The notes beneath the pieces were generated by a model. It was not told where the DNA came from. It searched no databases and saw only the letters and a program-made list of their open reading frames with translations. This document shows positions 32,568 to 45,299 of a stretch of DNA of 64,000 nucleotides, piece after piece (the first letter of the stretch is position 1; each line of letters begins with the position of its first letter). Both the position numbers and the translations under genes were made by a program. Source of the stretch: Papilionanthe hookeriana x Papilionanthe teres (Eukaryota; Streptophyta; Magnoliopsida; Asparagales; Orchidaceae); assembly GCA_022702705.1 (NCBI GenBank), contig CM040429.1, forward strand, positions 113,933,943-113,997,942, given 5' to 3'.

Positions 32568-34060
32568 CTATTCCTTTGGAATCGTTATGTTCCCTCTTTG
32601 AAGATTATCCTCAAGCCAATTCTTGAAGGTGAAGCAGTCTTCTATCTTATGTCCGAGCATCCTGTGGTAAGGGCAGTAGTTCGGATGATCCTTCTTATGA
32701 ACTTCCTCCGGCCTTCTGGGTTCTGGCAGCTGAAAATCAGGCGTCTTCATCAAAATATGAAACATCTTAGCCACTGCTTCAGTTTTGAAAGGATATTCTT
32801 TATTCAAAATCTCCTTCAGGGCACGTGGTGGGCGAGGCGACGACTGATCATGCTGGTAACTTTGTCGGGGCTGCTGATAGCTCTGCTGAGGTTGCTGATA
32901 AGTCCGTTGTAGTGGTTGGTAACTTGGCTGTGGCCGCTCTGGCTGTATCTGCACTGGCTGCTTGACTTTATCCACTACCGCGACAATTCCTGATTTCTTC
33001 TCGAAAGCTTTTACAGGCTTCTGCTTATCAGTCTTGTCGATGAACTTAGCTGCTTCGCTTCTTCCTGCAAGCTCCAGGCCTTGCTAAGCAACTTCTCAAA
33101 AGTATTGATTGTAAATCTTTTAAGGAGAAGTGCTATCAGACCATGGATACTCTTAAGCAAAATATCGATTGCATGTTGTTCCTGTAGCTGAGGCTCACAC
33201 TTCATGCTTAAATTCCTCCATCAAAGTATGTAGTCCACTAAAATTTTGTTCGGTTTCTGTTGCTCCACCACTAGATCATTGATAGTGATGTGGTGCCAAG
33301 CCCCGACAAACTACTTAACGAAAAGGTTCTCCAATTCTGCAAATGTCTTGACTGAGCCATTTGGCAGTTCTACATACCAATCGAAGGCAATCCCTGACAA
33401 ACTGCTGACGAACTGTCGGAAGAGTAAAGCATCGCTCCCAGTAGTGTTGCAGCAACGACACGAAAATGTGCGACATGCTACTGGGGATTCCCGGTAATGT
33501 CGAAAGTCATAAACAGAGGTGGTACGAAGCCTTTTGGGTATTGGACTGCATCAAACTTTTTGGGGTAAGGTCTACCCGTTTGAATAAACGCTCCATTCTT
33601 AGACTGTGCTAAGGCTTCTCGCACCTGCTGTACTACCATGCTCTTAATGTCCTTTTTGGGAATCGTGCTTTGTACAGAGTCTTTCTTCGGCTGTTCATGC
33701 CCATTAACAGATGTGATCTCCTTCCCTCCGTCCGTAATGTGGATAATCTCTGGAGGTGTTCTTTCTGAGGTTGCACCTGACTCTGGAGAGTGGCTAAAGC
33801 GGCAGCCCTCTCTTCCATCTTCTTTGCCATCTGGGAAATTGTGTCATCCTTTTCCTGAAGTCGTGCTCTCATTGCTCCCGGTTCATCTCCTTCTGCAACT
33901 GCTGGAGAGCCTTGCGAAGCTGATGATGCTCGGGTATCAACCATATTGATCTCGGCATACTCGTCATCCATAAATTCTGATGAGTCCACATCATCACCCA
34001 ACTTTTCTCCTCTTTCTCTGGCCAACCGTCGGATGTCCGTCCTTAGCCTCCCTATGGCAT
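32568..34060 (-). pseudogene. Gag of B
   Basis: In order on the minus strand: an N-terminal charged, coiled-coil-like part (34025-33633, with DDTISQMAKKMEERAAAL); YPKGFVPPLF and TGNP near 33560-33480; the capsid block SGIAFDWYVELPNGSVKTFAEL near 33400-33330; and a glutamine/proline-rich C-terminal part (32975-32568) ending with NYCPYHRMLGHKIEDCFTFK, a C-x-x-H...H...C nucleic-acid-binding motif. Frame changes occur near 33640 and 33210. This is the usual Tat Gag layout. Gag would build the particle and bind RNA. Confidence 0.82.
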
Positions 34061-34076
34061 CCTCAAGTGGTATCTT

Positions 34077-35216
34077 TCAAACGGTCTCATGGTTATCTGG
34101 CGACGACTGTCGAACCTTCTTATCAGGTGTTTCCCTTGGAGCTGTAGTACTTTCCTCTGATCTGGGTTCTCTAATGAGACTTCTCTTCTTAGAACATTGT
34201 GTATGTATCGGCTCAGTAATAATAGGTCGCCACACCATCCTTCTTGCAGTAGAAGGCCTAGGATCAGATGATTTGCCGGTTGTACATAGGTAGGTGGTGT
34301 CTTTCCTAATATGAGGACCTGATACAATAGCAGACAGAATAGCTCGTATCTTCTTTCTCGGATTTTCCATGGCAGTGACGGGATCTACTCGTGGTCCAAG
34401 GTGGGATCTAACTGGCACTTGTCCCATCCTTCTCAGAATTTTTGGTATGGGGCATCCTTCTTTCTTGGCCAACTTCCCTATTACTGCTCGCAGTTGGGTA
34501 AGTGGCATAGTCTTGATTTTCTTCTTCTTGTTATCACTGTAATATGCAGGTCAAGGTAACGCAAAAGCGATCTTCTGGGCATCTTCCTCATCAAATGCAT
34601 CAGAGAGAGGGTGGAATCTATTTCCTTCCAACAGCGGCTAGTACTCAGGCAGTTCTTCTTCTTTCTCTGGAATCTCTTCAAGAAAGGTGGCATCAGCAGC
34701 CCTGACCTTTTTAGTCTTAGCAATCTTTCTATTCTTATTTCTCCTTTGTGTACGGGTTAGGGGTTTAATCTTTGAGCTGGACCCTATCTCGAAAACAGAC
34801 TGCACAACCACAAAGTCTGAACCCTCCACGGTGACAAGCTTATCACAGACTTGGGCTTCCTTCCCCTTCAGTTTGGCGGGAGCCGGGGTAGGTGCGGTGA
34901 TGACTATACCGGTGGGGGTAGAGACGACGGTTCTGGGTGTAGCAGCTAATCTCTTGTGAGCAGCAGTACTCTTCTCAGCTGGGACCCTTTGCAGGGGAGG
35001 GAACTCTTGAGATGATTTCAGGTTGAACTCCATTATGGGCTCCTCAGTTTCAGGTACCTTGTTCATCAGTGCAAAGAGAGTAACATCGGCAAACTTAACA
35101 TCCGTATTGTCGAACCCTTGTCTAAAGCGGATGATTGCAGAGTTAGGCAGTTCATCATGGTAGACAGCTAAGTCTACCCCGTTGGTGAAAGAGAAGATCA
35201 ACTTCGGTGCAGACAT
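34077..35216 (-). pseudogene. ORF1 upstream of gag in B (two in-frame stops)
   Basis: A 380-codon frame starts at an ATG at 35216 (MSAPKLIFSFTNGVDLAVYH) and is interrupted by a TAG (near 34638) and a TGA (near 34553), after which the same frame stays open to 34077. The N-terminal ~50 residues look globular. The middle is proline/threonine-rich with basic clusters (RTQRRNKNRK), and the C-terminal part begins MPLTQLRAVIGKLAKKEG. An ORF1 of unknown function ahead of gag is an Ogre hallmark. Its start resembles that of the AlkB-bearing ORF in D (M-x-x-K-x-LIFxF). Confidence 0.75.
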
Positions 35217-35764
35217 CTTCTGCAGGGTAAGTTCCGAATGTCAGTCCCAGGTTATGCTCCCTTCCGTCAAGACGAAAAGAAAGGAATTTTAAAAAGTATG
35301 AACACATTTCCATTTATCGTTTTGTTTTATTCGTACATTTGCAATTTTAAAAGAGTTTGTTTATTGAAAGGTTGTTGATTAGAAGGATTACTCGTTAAGA
35401 AAGAAACAATTAAAGAAGGAAGATTAGAATTAGAAAGAGTAAGGAATCCAATTCTGAATTGGAAAGTGGGAGAAAGTCTTCACAAGACTCCTCAACTCAA
35501 AGAACCGCTTCTAAGCTAACACCGATTGGGGGTCCACCCCGCCTCTTTGGAGAGGTGACAAAAGAAGGATTTTAGAACCTCTCTGTATAGGAGTGTCTAA
35601 ACAGTGGTTCCAAAATCTAAAGGGGAGTTGGCTATACCCGTTCAAGATAGAAATGAACGTAGTACGCCAACGGAAAAGAATGGTAGTTTGATCCATTAGG
35701 GGTATGGACTCACTACCGATTTATGAAAGCAACACCATCTGATCAAAATGGAGAGAGGAACTAA
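35217..35764 (-). other. 5' leader of B
   Basis: Untranslated region between primer site and ORF1. An open frame at 35696-35511 has no recognisable content. No other structure is seen. Confidence 0.5.
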
Positions 35765-35782
35765 TTCCCAGCGGAGTCGCCA
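35765..35782 (-). other. Primer-binding site of B
   Basis: In element sense it reads TGGCGACTCCGCTGGGAA, five bases from the end of the 5' LTR. It resembles the Ogre-type primer site reported as matching tRNA-Arg; a tRNA set from the source species would settle this. Confidence 0.7.
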
Positions 35783-35787
35783 GAAGT

Positions 35788-38700
35788 TGTCGGCATATTT
35801 TTAGGTTGTGTGGTATTTTGAAAAGGGGTCGCCAAATAGAAATTGTCGGTGAATTTTTAAATTTTAAATTTAATTTAAATATACATATAATTTATAAAAT
35901 AGCATTTGATTTTAAAAATAATTTTAAGTTTGAAAATTTTAAGATATGAAATCAAACCGATCTCACATCATAAATAGTTTATATAAATGAGAACCACACC
36001 ACAAACCGTGTATCTATCCCGAAGAATAGACACACTGCTCGATGATGGGGCTTGATTAGATAAACTAGAAGATTTGTGACATTCGTTTGGTCTGCGAACC
36101 AATTTTATAAGCTGACAAGTTCCCCTGCTTAATATAAAGGAATCAAACAGGGTTTTTATTACTTGGGTTCTTAAAGTTTCCTATAAGGGAAAGCCCCTAT
36201 AGTTAATTACATCTTAAATGTCCGAAAACATTTAAGAAAACTATCGATAATGATCAGTGGTTTTGCTCACAAAAATTCCAAAGTTTAAGCTTTTCAAAGG
36301 ATTGAATTTTGGAATTTCAAATGGGATTAGCTCAAATTTGGAACAATTAATTTCAGGAGTCCAAAGGAAGAGAAGTAGGAGAAGTTGAGGATCCAAGAAG
36401 AATCTTCGCAACTTCCCAAACTATCCTATTGTTTGGCTTCAATTCGAGAGTATTATTTAATGTTTCAATCCTTCCAAATTTAATTAATTAGGACATATAT
36501 TTGGATGACATGATCATACAAATAGCCTTGAAGATGTGAGGGTTTATGTCGTACCAAACGACTACCTCGGAGTTCTAAGACCGGTTAGGGCTTAATTTGC
36601 ATAATATGATTATGCAAATGCCTAACGAAAAGTTGAGGATTTACGCTACACTAGGCAAACTACCTCGAAATCCTATGGCTTGTTTATTTAAAACTAAGAA
36701 AGGTTTAGCTGATGTAGATTTAAGTTTTGCTGATGATGATGGCTGTGCTGCCCACTATGCTCTGAGCTCCTTGTTGTTGCTGAGGTTTGGTTTTAGAAGG
36801 TGGTACTCAAGAGATGAGAGAAGTGTTTTGGATTAGAAAAAGTTTTAAAGTCCAAATATTTTTAACATTTTATTAGGGGAATCTTAAAGTTGATTATAAC
36901 AACACCAGTTAAGATCCCACGGTTCCATCATTCCGGCATCGTCATTTTTATCGGAATCACTAAGACCAGATGAATTTGCTAAACTCAACTGAATGAGTTC
37001 CACACTTTCATTTAGACCGTGGGAAATCCCGTTAGCAACACGTAGGTTACATCATCCGAGGTATTTCCGATCATCCAATAGGACATTTTAATTTAATTGC
37101 AATTGTAGTTTTGTTGTTCTGTTTGCGATTAAATTTTGAGTTTTTATATTTTGAAATGTTGTGGCGGTGAATTTTATCTTTCGTTGATTTTAATTTAGTT
37201 TTGGTTTCAGTTTTGTGGCTACCCTAAAGTTTCAGTTTTCATGCAGGGTGACAATCTTGTTTAACATGCAAGAAAAGTAAAGCGCGGTACAGCTAAATAA
37301 ATTGCAATAAAGTAAATTGCAATAAAATAAAAGCATACCTGGAGGGTCTTCTCGTCATTCCAAGCTGCACTTAAAACACGTGTTAAGGCATTTAAATATC
37401 TGTAACACATACCTAGGTAAAGCTAAGGGAAGGTTTTAATTGTCTACCAAAATCCTAGTTCTATAGCTAGTCAATTTCTATGTCGTCTAGGTTCTTCTGT
37501 TTTGTGGATGATTTTCTTCACCAAAGAACAATAAAGTTCAATTATTCTTTTAAGACACTCCATCATATTGAGAAAGTGCTTAAGACGAGTCTTAAACATC
37601 TTTTCAATGCTTCTGGGATTGTTTTGAGTCTAAATGAATTTTATTGCACAGGTTAATTAATCGTCCAAGGGTATAGTTAAGTTTTGTCTCTTGCTCAGTA
37701 AACTAGGACGTTTGATTATCCTATGAGTGAAGTGACATTTCACTTAGTGCTTTATTTAGGAGTTATAATAATAAAAGCCTTTATGGGGCAAATTGGTTTA
37801 TTAAGGAATCTAACCATCCTTTAATTAAAATTTAAATAATAACTTAAGATAATTTTAGTTTCCTCCAAAGCATCTTAAGTTACTTAGATTGAAAGGGATA
37901 CTTGAGTTGTTTAGTTTAAGTTTTGATGATTTAGATTTGAGTTTGAATTAATCCTTTTAAATCAGATTGATTTTAATGACTAGTTTAAGTTGATCTTAAA
38001 TTGATTTGATTCACACATTTTTTTTGATTTAATGTTTTTAATTTTCTTATTAAATGATTCTAGATTAGTTTCAAATACTTTAAGCTTCCATTGATTTGAT
38101 TATTAAATGATTTAACATTTTAAATTTTAATTAATTACTAACTTGTTAAATTTTTAAATTCTAATTAACCATTTAAATTATTTGATATTTTAGATTTATG
38201 AATTTTTTATTATTTAATAAATAATTTAAATTATAATTTCTAAGAGTTGAATGTCATTGTATTAATTCAATTAGGGATTTGAATCAGAGAATTAGTATCT
38301 TCTTAAATTATATCCCTAATAAAAAAAATATCCAAAAAATTTTAATTAATCTTCCAAAATTTAAATAATTTAATTAATTAAGGTTCCATTTTAATATTCT
38401 TAAAGTGATTGATTGGTTTCTACCCTTTTATCTTTTAAGTTTCAATCATCTAAGGGAATATTAAATCAAATATTTTACCATCCCCTTTCGTTAAGCCTAA
38501 AATATTTACTAAAGTTAAAATCCTTAATTACTTTCATGCCCTCTTAAGCCTATTCACTTCATAACCCACTAAATTGAGCTCAAGTGAGTTTGAAATTTTT
38601 GTGTCACTTCACTCACATGTCAATTAAGACATTAAAGGAGAAAATATGATTTTCATATTTTTAATTTAATTTATATGATTATTTTTAATAGGAATAGGGG

Positions 38701-41700
38701 TTTTTTAATGAAAATTTACCAACATGACCAAAGTAATTTTTCTAAACTTAGGAAAATTATGGGATGTTCCTATTGACCAGAGGACCACCTGGACCAATTT
38801 TGGTAATTTTTTGAATTATATTTTATTTATTATAATTATTTTAAGTATTAGAGTGTTAATTAACTTTAGAATAAAATAGAAGTTCAAAAATGGATTTATA
38901 TTTTTCAAAAATCTCTCTGATCTCAAGAAACTCAGAGAAATAAATTTTATAATTTTCTGATTTTTCTTTGATTTATTAGAATTAATTTAGTGAGAAAGGT
39001 TAAAAATTCTTTTTTTTAATATTAGAAATTACATTAAGCCTTTAAAATTTAATATTTTAACCTAGAGACTTGGGAAAAAATATTTGGTTGGTTTCTAAAT
39101 GATTAGGGAGTAAAATATGACATTTTGATGATTTTTAATATTTTTATGATTTTTAATAATTTTTAATTATTAAAATATTTAATAATAGGCTAAAAATTAA
39201 AATTTTTAAAAATTTTTAATTATATTTTTCCTAGAATCCTCTGATATTAGAGAAGTCCCAAAATCGATTTGGTGAATTTTTAAAAAGTATTTTGGGTTTT
39301 ATGGATTTTTGAAATTTAAAAATGATCATGTAACTTAAATGATCCATTTAGTGGGTTAAATTATTTTTAATTGACTTCAAATTTTTATGTAAGGTTTCTC
39401 TGATCCCAAAGATCAATGGAGAATTGATTTCAAGTGATTTTGATGTGTGGTCAATCCTGATTAATTAGGGTTCAATTTTAGGGTTTTGCCCAATTTAAGG
39501 TTCATTTGAATGATTTAAGCAAACCATAATTATACTAGGGTTCTCTGGTCATAAGGTACTTCCCCTAATTTTTCTAGATTTTATTGATCAACATGCTGAT
39601 TATTGGAATTAAAACACAAAAACAGACACATAAACTTGGAAAACAAAAAACATGCAACAGGAATTGTCTCTAGCCTTGGAAAATTCAGAGAATGTCCCCA
39701 AGATCAGAGGCTACAAAAGCCCTATGGTCTCATGCCATGGTAAAATGTATACATGCATGGAGAATTAAAATACTCAAAACAGTATTAAATTAATTAAAAA
39801 TAAAATACTTAACAAAATAAATCAATGCCTTTCCACATTATTCTCTTCTATTCACTGAGCAAGGGGGTATTTCTCTTTTATTTTTATGATTTTTCTATGC
39901 AAAGATATCAATTTTTTATGTTTTTGGTATTTAAATAATTAAGAAAAATCAGATTTTCTTACTTATCCACATCGGCACCAACTCAACCTACGGCGGGTCA
40001 AACTTTACACGTCGCTCATTGATTCAGCGCCGCCATCTGACTCAGCAGCCACGCAGCCCGCAGTTCATGTCCCGTTGCTCCGTCCGACGCGATCCTAGCC
40101 GTCAATCTAATACACGCGCGATCCGACGGCTGCTGGTCATCGTCTCGACTGGTGTGAGCTGAGAACCGTCCACCTTCTAACCCTAATATCTCACTCTATA
40201 CTTAACAAAAATAAACATTCTTAAGCTCTATGAACTCATCTTGCAGAGACGAACATATCCATATGGCTAACATGCATTGAAATTGACTTGAATGAAAGGA
40301 AGAATCGCTGGAAGCTCAGGAGGAAGAAGAGGGCAATACCTTGGCTCTGAGAAGTGAAGATTCTATCAGAGAGGCTCGACACGTTCGTTGGAGTCCAAGG
40401 AAGCTAGGGATGAAGCCTGGAGATGTGGTGAATTGCCTGAGTATGACTTTGACCAAACCAGATTTCAAGCTTTGATGGCTGTAGAGATTGGGTGGCCTGG
40501 AGAGGGGGCTTCCACTGGGGAACTCCTTCTTTAGGTGCTGTGAAGGTGTGGGTGAGTTTAATTTGGTTCTAGTGGAGGTTTAGGGAATGTCCTATTTTCG
40601 GCCCGAGATTGAGCTCAAAAATTGAACTCAACCTATGGAGGAGGAAGCATGAAAGCAGTGGGGTTCTTCTTCTCTAGCCTGGGAGAAGCTCTGGGAGTGA
40701 TTTGGTGAGGTTTTTTTGAGAAAAATTTCAACACCTCTCTCATGGACGAAAGGTGGTGCTTAAATGGCCAGGGCCATTCAACAGGGTTTGGGTTCAATTG
40801 GTGGGTGGATTCCACTGCTTAGGTGGAGGGCAGAAAGGCTCCAATGTTTAATTTGGCTGTGGTGGCCAATTGGTAGAGTTTGGGTGAGTTTAGGTGGGTG
40901 GTGGCTCTCGGTTTTGACCCCCTCCAGTGACTAGGTTGGTCGGCAAGGACAGGGGAGCTGGCCCCTGACGTCGGGTGAGTCTTGGAGAGGTTTAATGGTG
41001 ATTGATCAGGTATGGGAGGATTTTGGGGTGGGGCAAAAGGAGATTTATCCACTTAAGGGAGGAAATCCCTTAAAATTGGGAACCCTTGGTCCATCGCTTA
41101 CTTAGCTTGGGCTAGGTGGATCTAAGGTGGCTCCTAGGGTTCAAATGGTGGCTGTGGAAGAGTTGGTTTGGCCACATTTGGTTCAATTTGGTTAAGTTAA
41201 GCCATGGGTTCAAATTGGCTCACTTGGGGTTTAGGTTAGGCTAACTTGAGTTTGGGCTTGATTTAGGTCCAAGTATCTTGAGCAACATTGTAGAGAGGAT
41301 TGCCATGAAGAACTTTCATGAAGACATGGAGATGTTTTGAGTTCAATTGAGAGGTTAATTAGGTGAATTTTGGGATTTTGGTTAAATTTGGCCACCATGG
41401 GTTAGGTTAGATTTAGGTTTGGCTAGAACTTGCTTCAAGGACAATTGATAATTCAAAAGGGTACAAATGATTTTTATAAAAGGTTTAGTATAGAAATTGG
41501 ATGGAAATTTTGGGTTTAAGGGATTCAATTTGGTTAATTTGGGGTATGTGGTAACTTTAGGTCAAATTTGGGGGTTTTTATTTCATAGGGATTTTGGGTA
41601 GATTTTGAGTTTAAATTGAGAGCCAATTAATGTTTTGCTTGGTGTAGGAATGTATTAGGGAGATTTTAGAGTTGATTTGGGGGGAAAATGAGTTGAATTG

Positions 41701-42766
41701 GGCTGAATTTGGGGTAGGTTTAGGTCATAGGTTAAATTTGGGGGTTTGGTTTTAAAGTTGAAATTGAACTCAAATGTGGATCCAATAGGGCTTGGATTTG
41801 GTTTAGATTGGTATTAGGGATGGTTTAATTGAAGTTTAGAATTGAAATTGGGCAAGATTGGGGTCAATTGGATAAATTTGGTTTGACATGGGGTCCATTT
41901 AGGTCAAAAATGGGTCAAATTGGGGATTTTGATAAAAGTGGTTTATTTTGGCAAAATTGGCTTATAGTGTAGTTGAACAAAACGAAATTGGGAATATTTG
42001 GGATTTTCTAGAATTTTTTTTGGGAATTTTTGGTTTTTTTAGATTTTTTGGCTAAAAGGGGTATTTAGGGTATTAAGAGGTTATTTGGAGAGTATTGGGG
42101 TATTTTGGTGGATTTAAGAGGTGGGGATTCTTCAAAAATGATTCTTGGGAATTTTAAGAATTTTGGGTAATTTTTGGGAATTTTTGGATGATTTGGTGGT
42201 TGTAGGGGCAATTTAGATAATCTTAGGTAGGTTTAAGGACCCAATGTTAAAACCAGGAATTTTGGCAAAATGGAATTTGATTATGGTTGGGAAGTGTGGA
42301 ATAGCTTAGAGTGAGCTATGGACCAAGAAAGTGTTCATTTTTTTGAAGATCTCATAGGTTGTTCCTAACCTTCTTAGCCAAGGGCTAGGGGTTTGGACTT
42401 AGCCACATGAGTGTTCCAATGAACAAGGAGTCAAGATTATGTAGAAATGGTTCAGGGTTTAGGATGGGTGTGAGAGGGCAGTGTGTACAAGTCAGACCTC
42501 ACCAGGACTAGGCCACCCAGGGTAGTTCTTAAGACTTGAACAACCTTATAGGAGCTCACTATTGGTTCTCCATATGGTGGTCTTAACCTTCTAAGGTGAT
42601 TTAGAGGTTTGCATCCAAGTGGGGTCTCAATAGGAGTCAAGAAGTAGTTGAATTGCTAATGGGTGGGTCCCAATTCTAGTCCTCTAGGATAGTCAAGGAG
42701 AAGTCCTATGGCTAGATCCTAAGAACTAAGAGAAAGGAAAAGACCTCACCAAAGATGAGGTCAACA
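35788..42766 (-). mobile_element. 5' LTR of element B (6979 bp)
   Basis: It starts TGTCGGCATA and ends GAGGTCAACA in plus-strand reading. It matches the 3' LTR throughout except for about 0.77 kb at 41443-42209, which the 3' LTR lacks. It holds the CpG-rich block (about 39970-40180) and a strongly C-depleted section (41080-42210). The plus strand around 36597-36836 is open in the same place as 19898-20086, antisense to the element. No sense gene is recognised. Confidence 0.92.
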
Positions 42767-44022
42767 GTGTCAAATATGAGCATTCATATTCTTTACCCTC
42801 TTCAGAGTACCCCCTCTTCAGAGTTATGTAAAGAACATTGGCAAATCCTAGTCTTAGTCTCTAAACCCATGGTTAGGCTGGGAGGATACTGGCTCTCACT
42901 TCAGAGCTCCTACTTCTCTTTACCTAATGGCTAACGCTAGCTTTAGTTACCAAATATTAGGACATAATTGGGGATTTCAGTCTGTCACCCTAAAATCTCC
43001 AATTTGACACCCATCAAACCACATTTCCATAATTATTTCCACTCAACCCTCATGAACTACATAGCTCAATGACGGACATTGAATGAATTCTCCACTTTTG
43101 GTGTAGAACACTTACTCATCTCAGATTGAATATTTCACAACAAGTTTTAACAATTTAATTAGCCAGATCAAAAAGTAAAAGAAGTAGAAAGCAAAAAATC
43201 ATCACAATTTCTTAACATTTAAATGGCACATCAATTCTACATCATCACTTCACCACATCTTAGTGCAAGGAGAAAGTCAAAGAAATCTACTTAGAATTCA
43301 CGAGGAAGATTCAACAAAACATAGACTATATATATAAAAGCAAAGCCATACAAACTACGAGAAGTAAATATAACTCATCTCAATTTCTTCCTAAAGAAAA
43401 TAACTCCAAGTTCCTTTGAATTCTTTTCACTCTTCACAACAACACTCCATTCCCTCATTGGAATGGTAAGGAAGAAGCAAAATCTCACTTTCCTCTTTCT
43501 CCTACACTCTTTAGAGAAGAATCCCTTACAAGACAAGACTTCCACACAACACTCACACTCCAACACCCTAACGTGTCACACAAAAATAACTTCTGTTCCT
43601 CTCCTCTCTTTGAATCATGGCATCCAAATCTGTGTCAAATAGTTTAGAAATGAATTCCTCAAGAATTTCCTCAAGCAACTCTTTAAAAATCATCCAAATA
43701 CATTGAATTTAGCCTCCACCGACTTAGGGCATCGTGAACGCTGGATAGGGTGTCGTCGGTACTGGATAGGGCACCGTCAGCACTATTTCGCCATAATATT
43801 TTCTGAACTCTTTGAAATTTGGCGCCGGCGGCGCCACTAGGATGATTTTGCGATTTTGCCTCTTTTTGCTCCAAATTTGTTCCTTTTTGCTTCCTTTTTC
43901 TCCAAACGCCTAAAATCATCATACCTGCAACAAAACATGAAAAATACCTTCATTTAAAGTGCAATATCAGAAAAATGAGTACAATTAATATATATTAAAA
44001 TCTAACATACTTTAGTCTATCA
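42767..44022 (-). mobile_element. 3' LTR of A, proximal part
   Basis: In element sense the LTR opens TGATAGACTAAAGT at 44022 and runs to 42767, where B interrupts it; it resumes at 19067. The joined length is about 1677 bp. It matches A's 5' LTR (53771-55104) and the A'' LTR at 55105. A GC-rich module lies at about 43720-43860. A short sense ORF (43566-43375) is also open in the other two copies. Confidence 0.88.
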
Positions 44023-44035
44023 AAATCCCCCAAAC
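44023..44035 (-). other. Polypurine tract of A
   Basis: In element sense it reads GTTTGGGGGATTT, identical to the tract of A' at the left window edge. It directly precedes the 3' LTR. Confidence 0.8.
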
Positions 44036-45299
44036 TTAACCATTACTCATCCTCAAGTAATCCTTTTACTACATACAAATATAGCTCAAAGTAATGAACT
44101 TTCATATATAGAATACTATAATTTTTTATTTAGATGAATATAACTGTAAGATTCTTAGAATGTTATTCAGTAACTCAGGTTAAAACTGTAAGTGTATGAA
44201 CATTTTGTAATCAAGTTTAAGAGTTCTAGCTTTCTATTCTTTTCAAGAATAACCATAATTTGTCACATTAATGGTGCTTTGAAGGATTATATGAAAAGTA
44301 AGCTCCTGAAAACTTAATTACAAAGTAGGCTAATACTTTAAATATAAATTCATAAATGTAACTAAGCTCTTCCCTTATGTTGATTCAAGTGAAGCCTATT
44401 TTTGATTAGGCATCTTCTCAAGCATCTCCTCACATATATTTTATTTCCTTTTTCTTTTTCTCTTTTTCTATTTTTTTGTCATTTTTTTCTTCTCTTTTTC
44501 TTTTGAGGATTACTATATCTGGATAGCCTTTAATAATTTTTAACTTCACTCTCCTCTTCCTAAAGTTGGAACTTGACACACCTCTTTACTTTATAGATAT
44601 AAATTAGCTTTTTGATTCATCATAGAGTTCCAATCCTTTCTTCTCACATAAATCTCTAAATCCCATAACATTTCAAAAATACAGTTTCCTTTACTTTAAA
44701 TAGTCAACTATTGTCTGATCCTCTTATGGTAAATATCTTAACCCCATAAAGTTAACCTTCATTACAAAAAACTTTCATTCAAATATACTATGATTTTAAA
44801 ATGAAATAAAAAATTTAGTTATCTAAAGTAAGGTTCTACTTCCAGAAGATATGTTAGTAATTTTTGAAAATATATTAAATGAGAAAAAATAAGAGTTAAT
44901 ATTCTGCCCTCTCTCAAACTCAAGTTTTTCATTACATATAAATTTGTAAATGTAGAGAGTAAAACATAAAGAAAACTAACCTTTTTGTGCTAGGATTTTG
45001 AAATCATCTGATGCTATGCAAGTATTAATCAAAAATTTAAACTAGCAAGCATGAAACAATTATAAGCAGTGCTATATAGATCTAAAGTTAAAAATTTGCA
45101 GGGTGAAGAAATATTATAGACTTAAATTTAAAAAATTCAACATAAGCATCACAGTCTCAATCTAAATCACCAAACAAACAATACAGAGTTCATTACATTC
45201 TCCTTACTAACACAAATACAATCACTGGTTACAACAATCATAGAGAAATAAATAACTAACATAAAGAAGTACTACTAAATACAAATGAAAAAAGAAACC
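44036..45299 (-). other. 3' UTR of A with conserved pyrimidine-rich block
   Basis: No gene is seen. At 44400-44580 a long T/C tract leads into a block containing ATATCTGGATAGCC and TTTAATAATTTT. It is the counterpart of 6895-7060 in C. Confidence 0.55.

Larger units (their letters stand above)
19068..42766 (-). mobile_element. Ogre/Tat-like LTR retrotransposon B, full length
   Basis: This 23.7-kb minus-strand element has 5' LTR 35788-42766, primer site 35765-35782, ORF1, gag, protease, RT, two RNase H domains, integrase, a small 3' ORF, a minisatellite, polypurine tract 25283-25297 and 3' LTR 19068-25282. Very long LTRs, an ORF1 before gag, the additional RNase H and 3' UTR tandem repeats all fit the Ogre group of Tat elements. 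The flanks GTGCC (left) and GTGTC (right) form a target duplication with one change. The uninterrupted site is present in A's 5' LTR at 54194-54198. Confidence 0.93.

Noticed and set aside
30172..35000. Plus-strand ORFs opposite ORF1, gag and pol of B (for example 33638-33949, 33946-34293, 32553-32912)
   Set aside because: They are antisense shadows of recognised minus-strand coding sequence.
42452..42640. Minus-strand ORF in the 5' LTR of B as a gene start
   Set aside because: The matching part of the 3' LTR is not open over the same length, and there is no motif.
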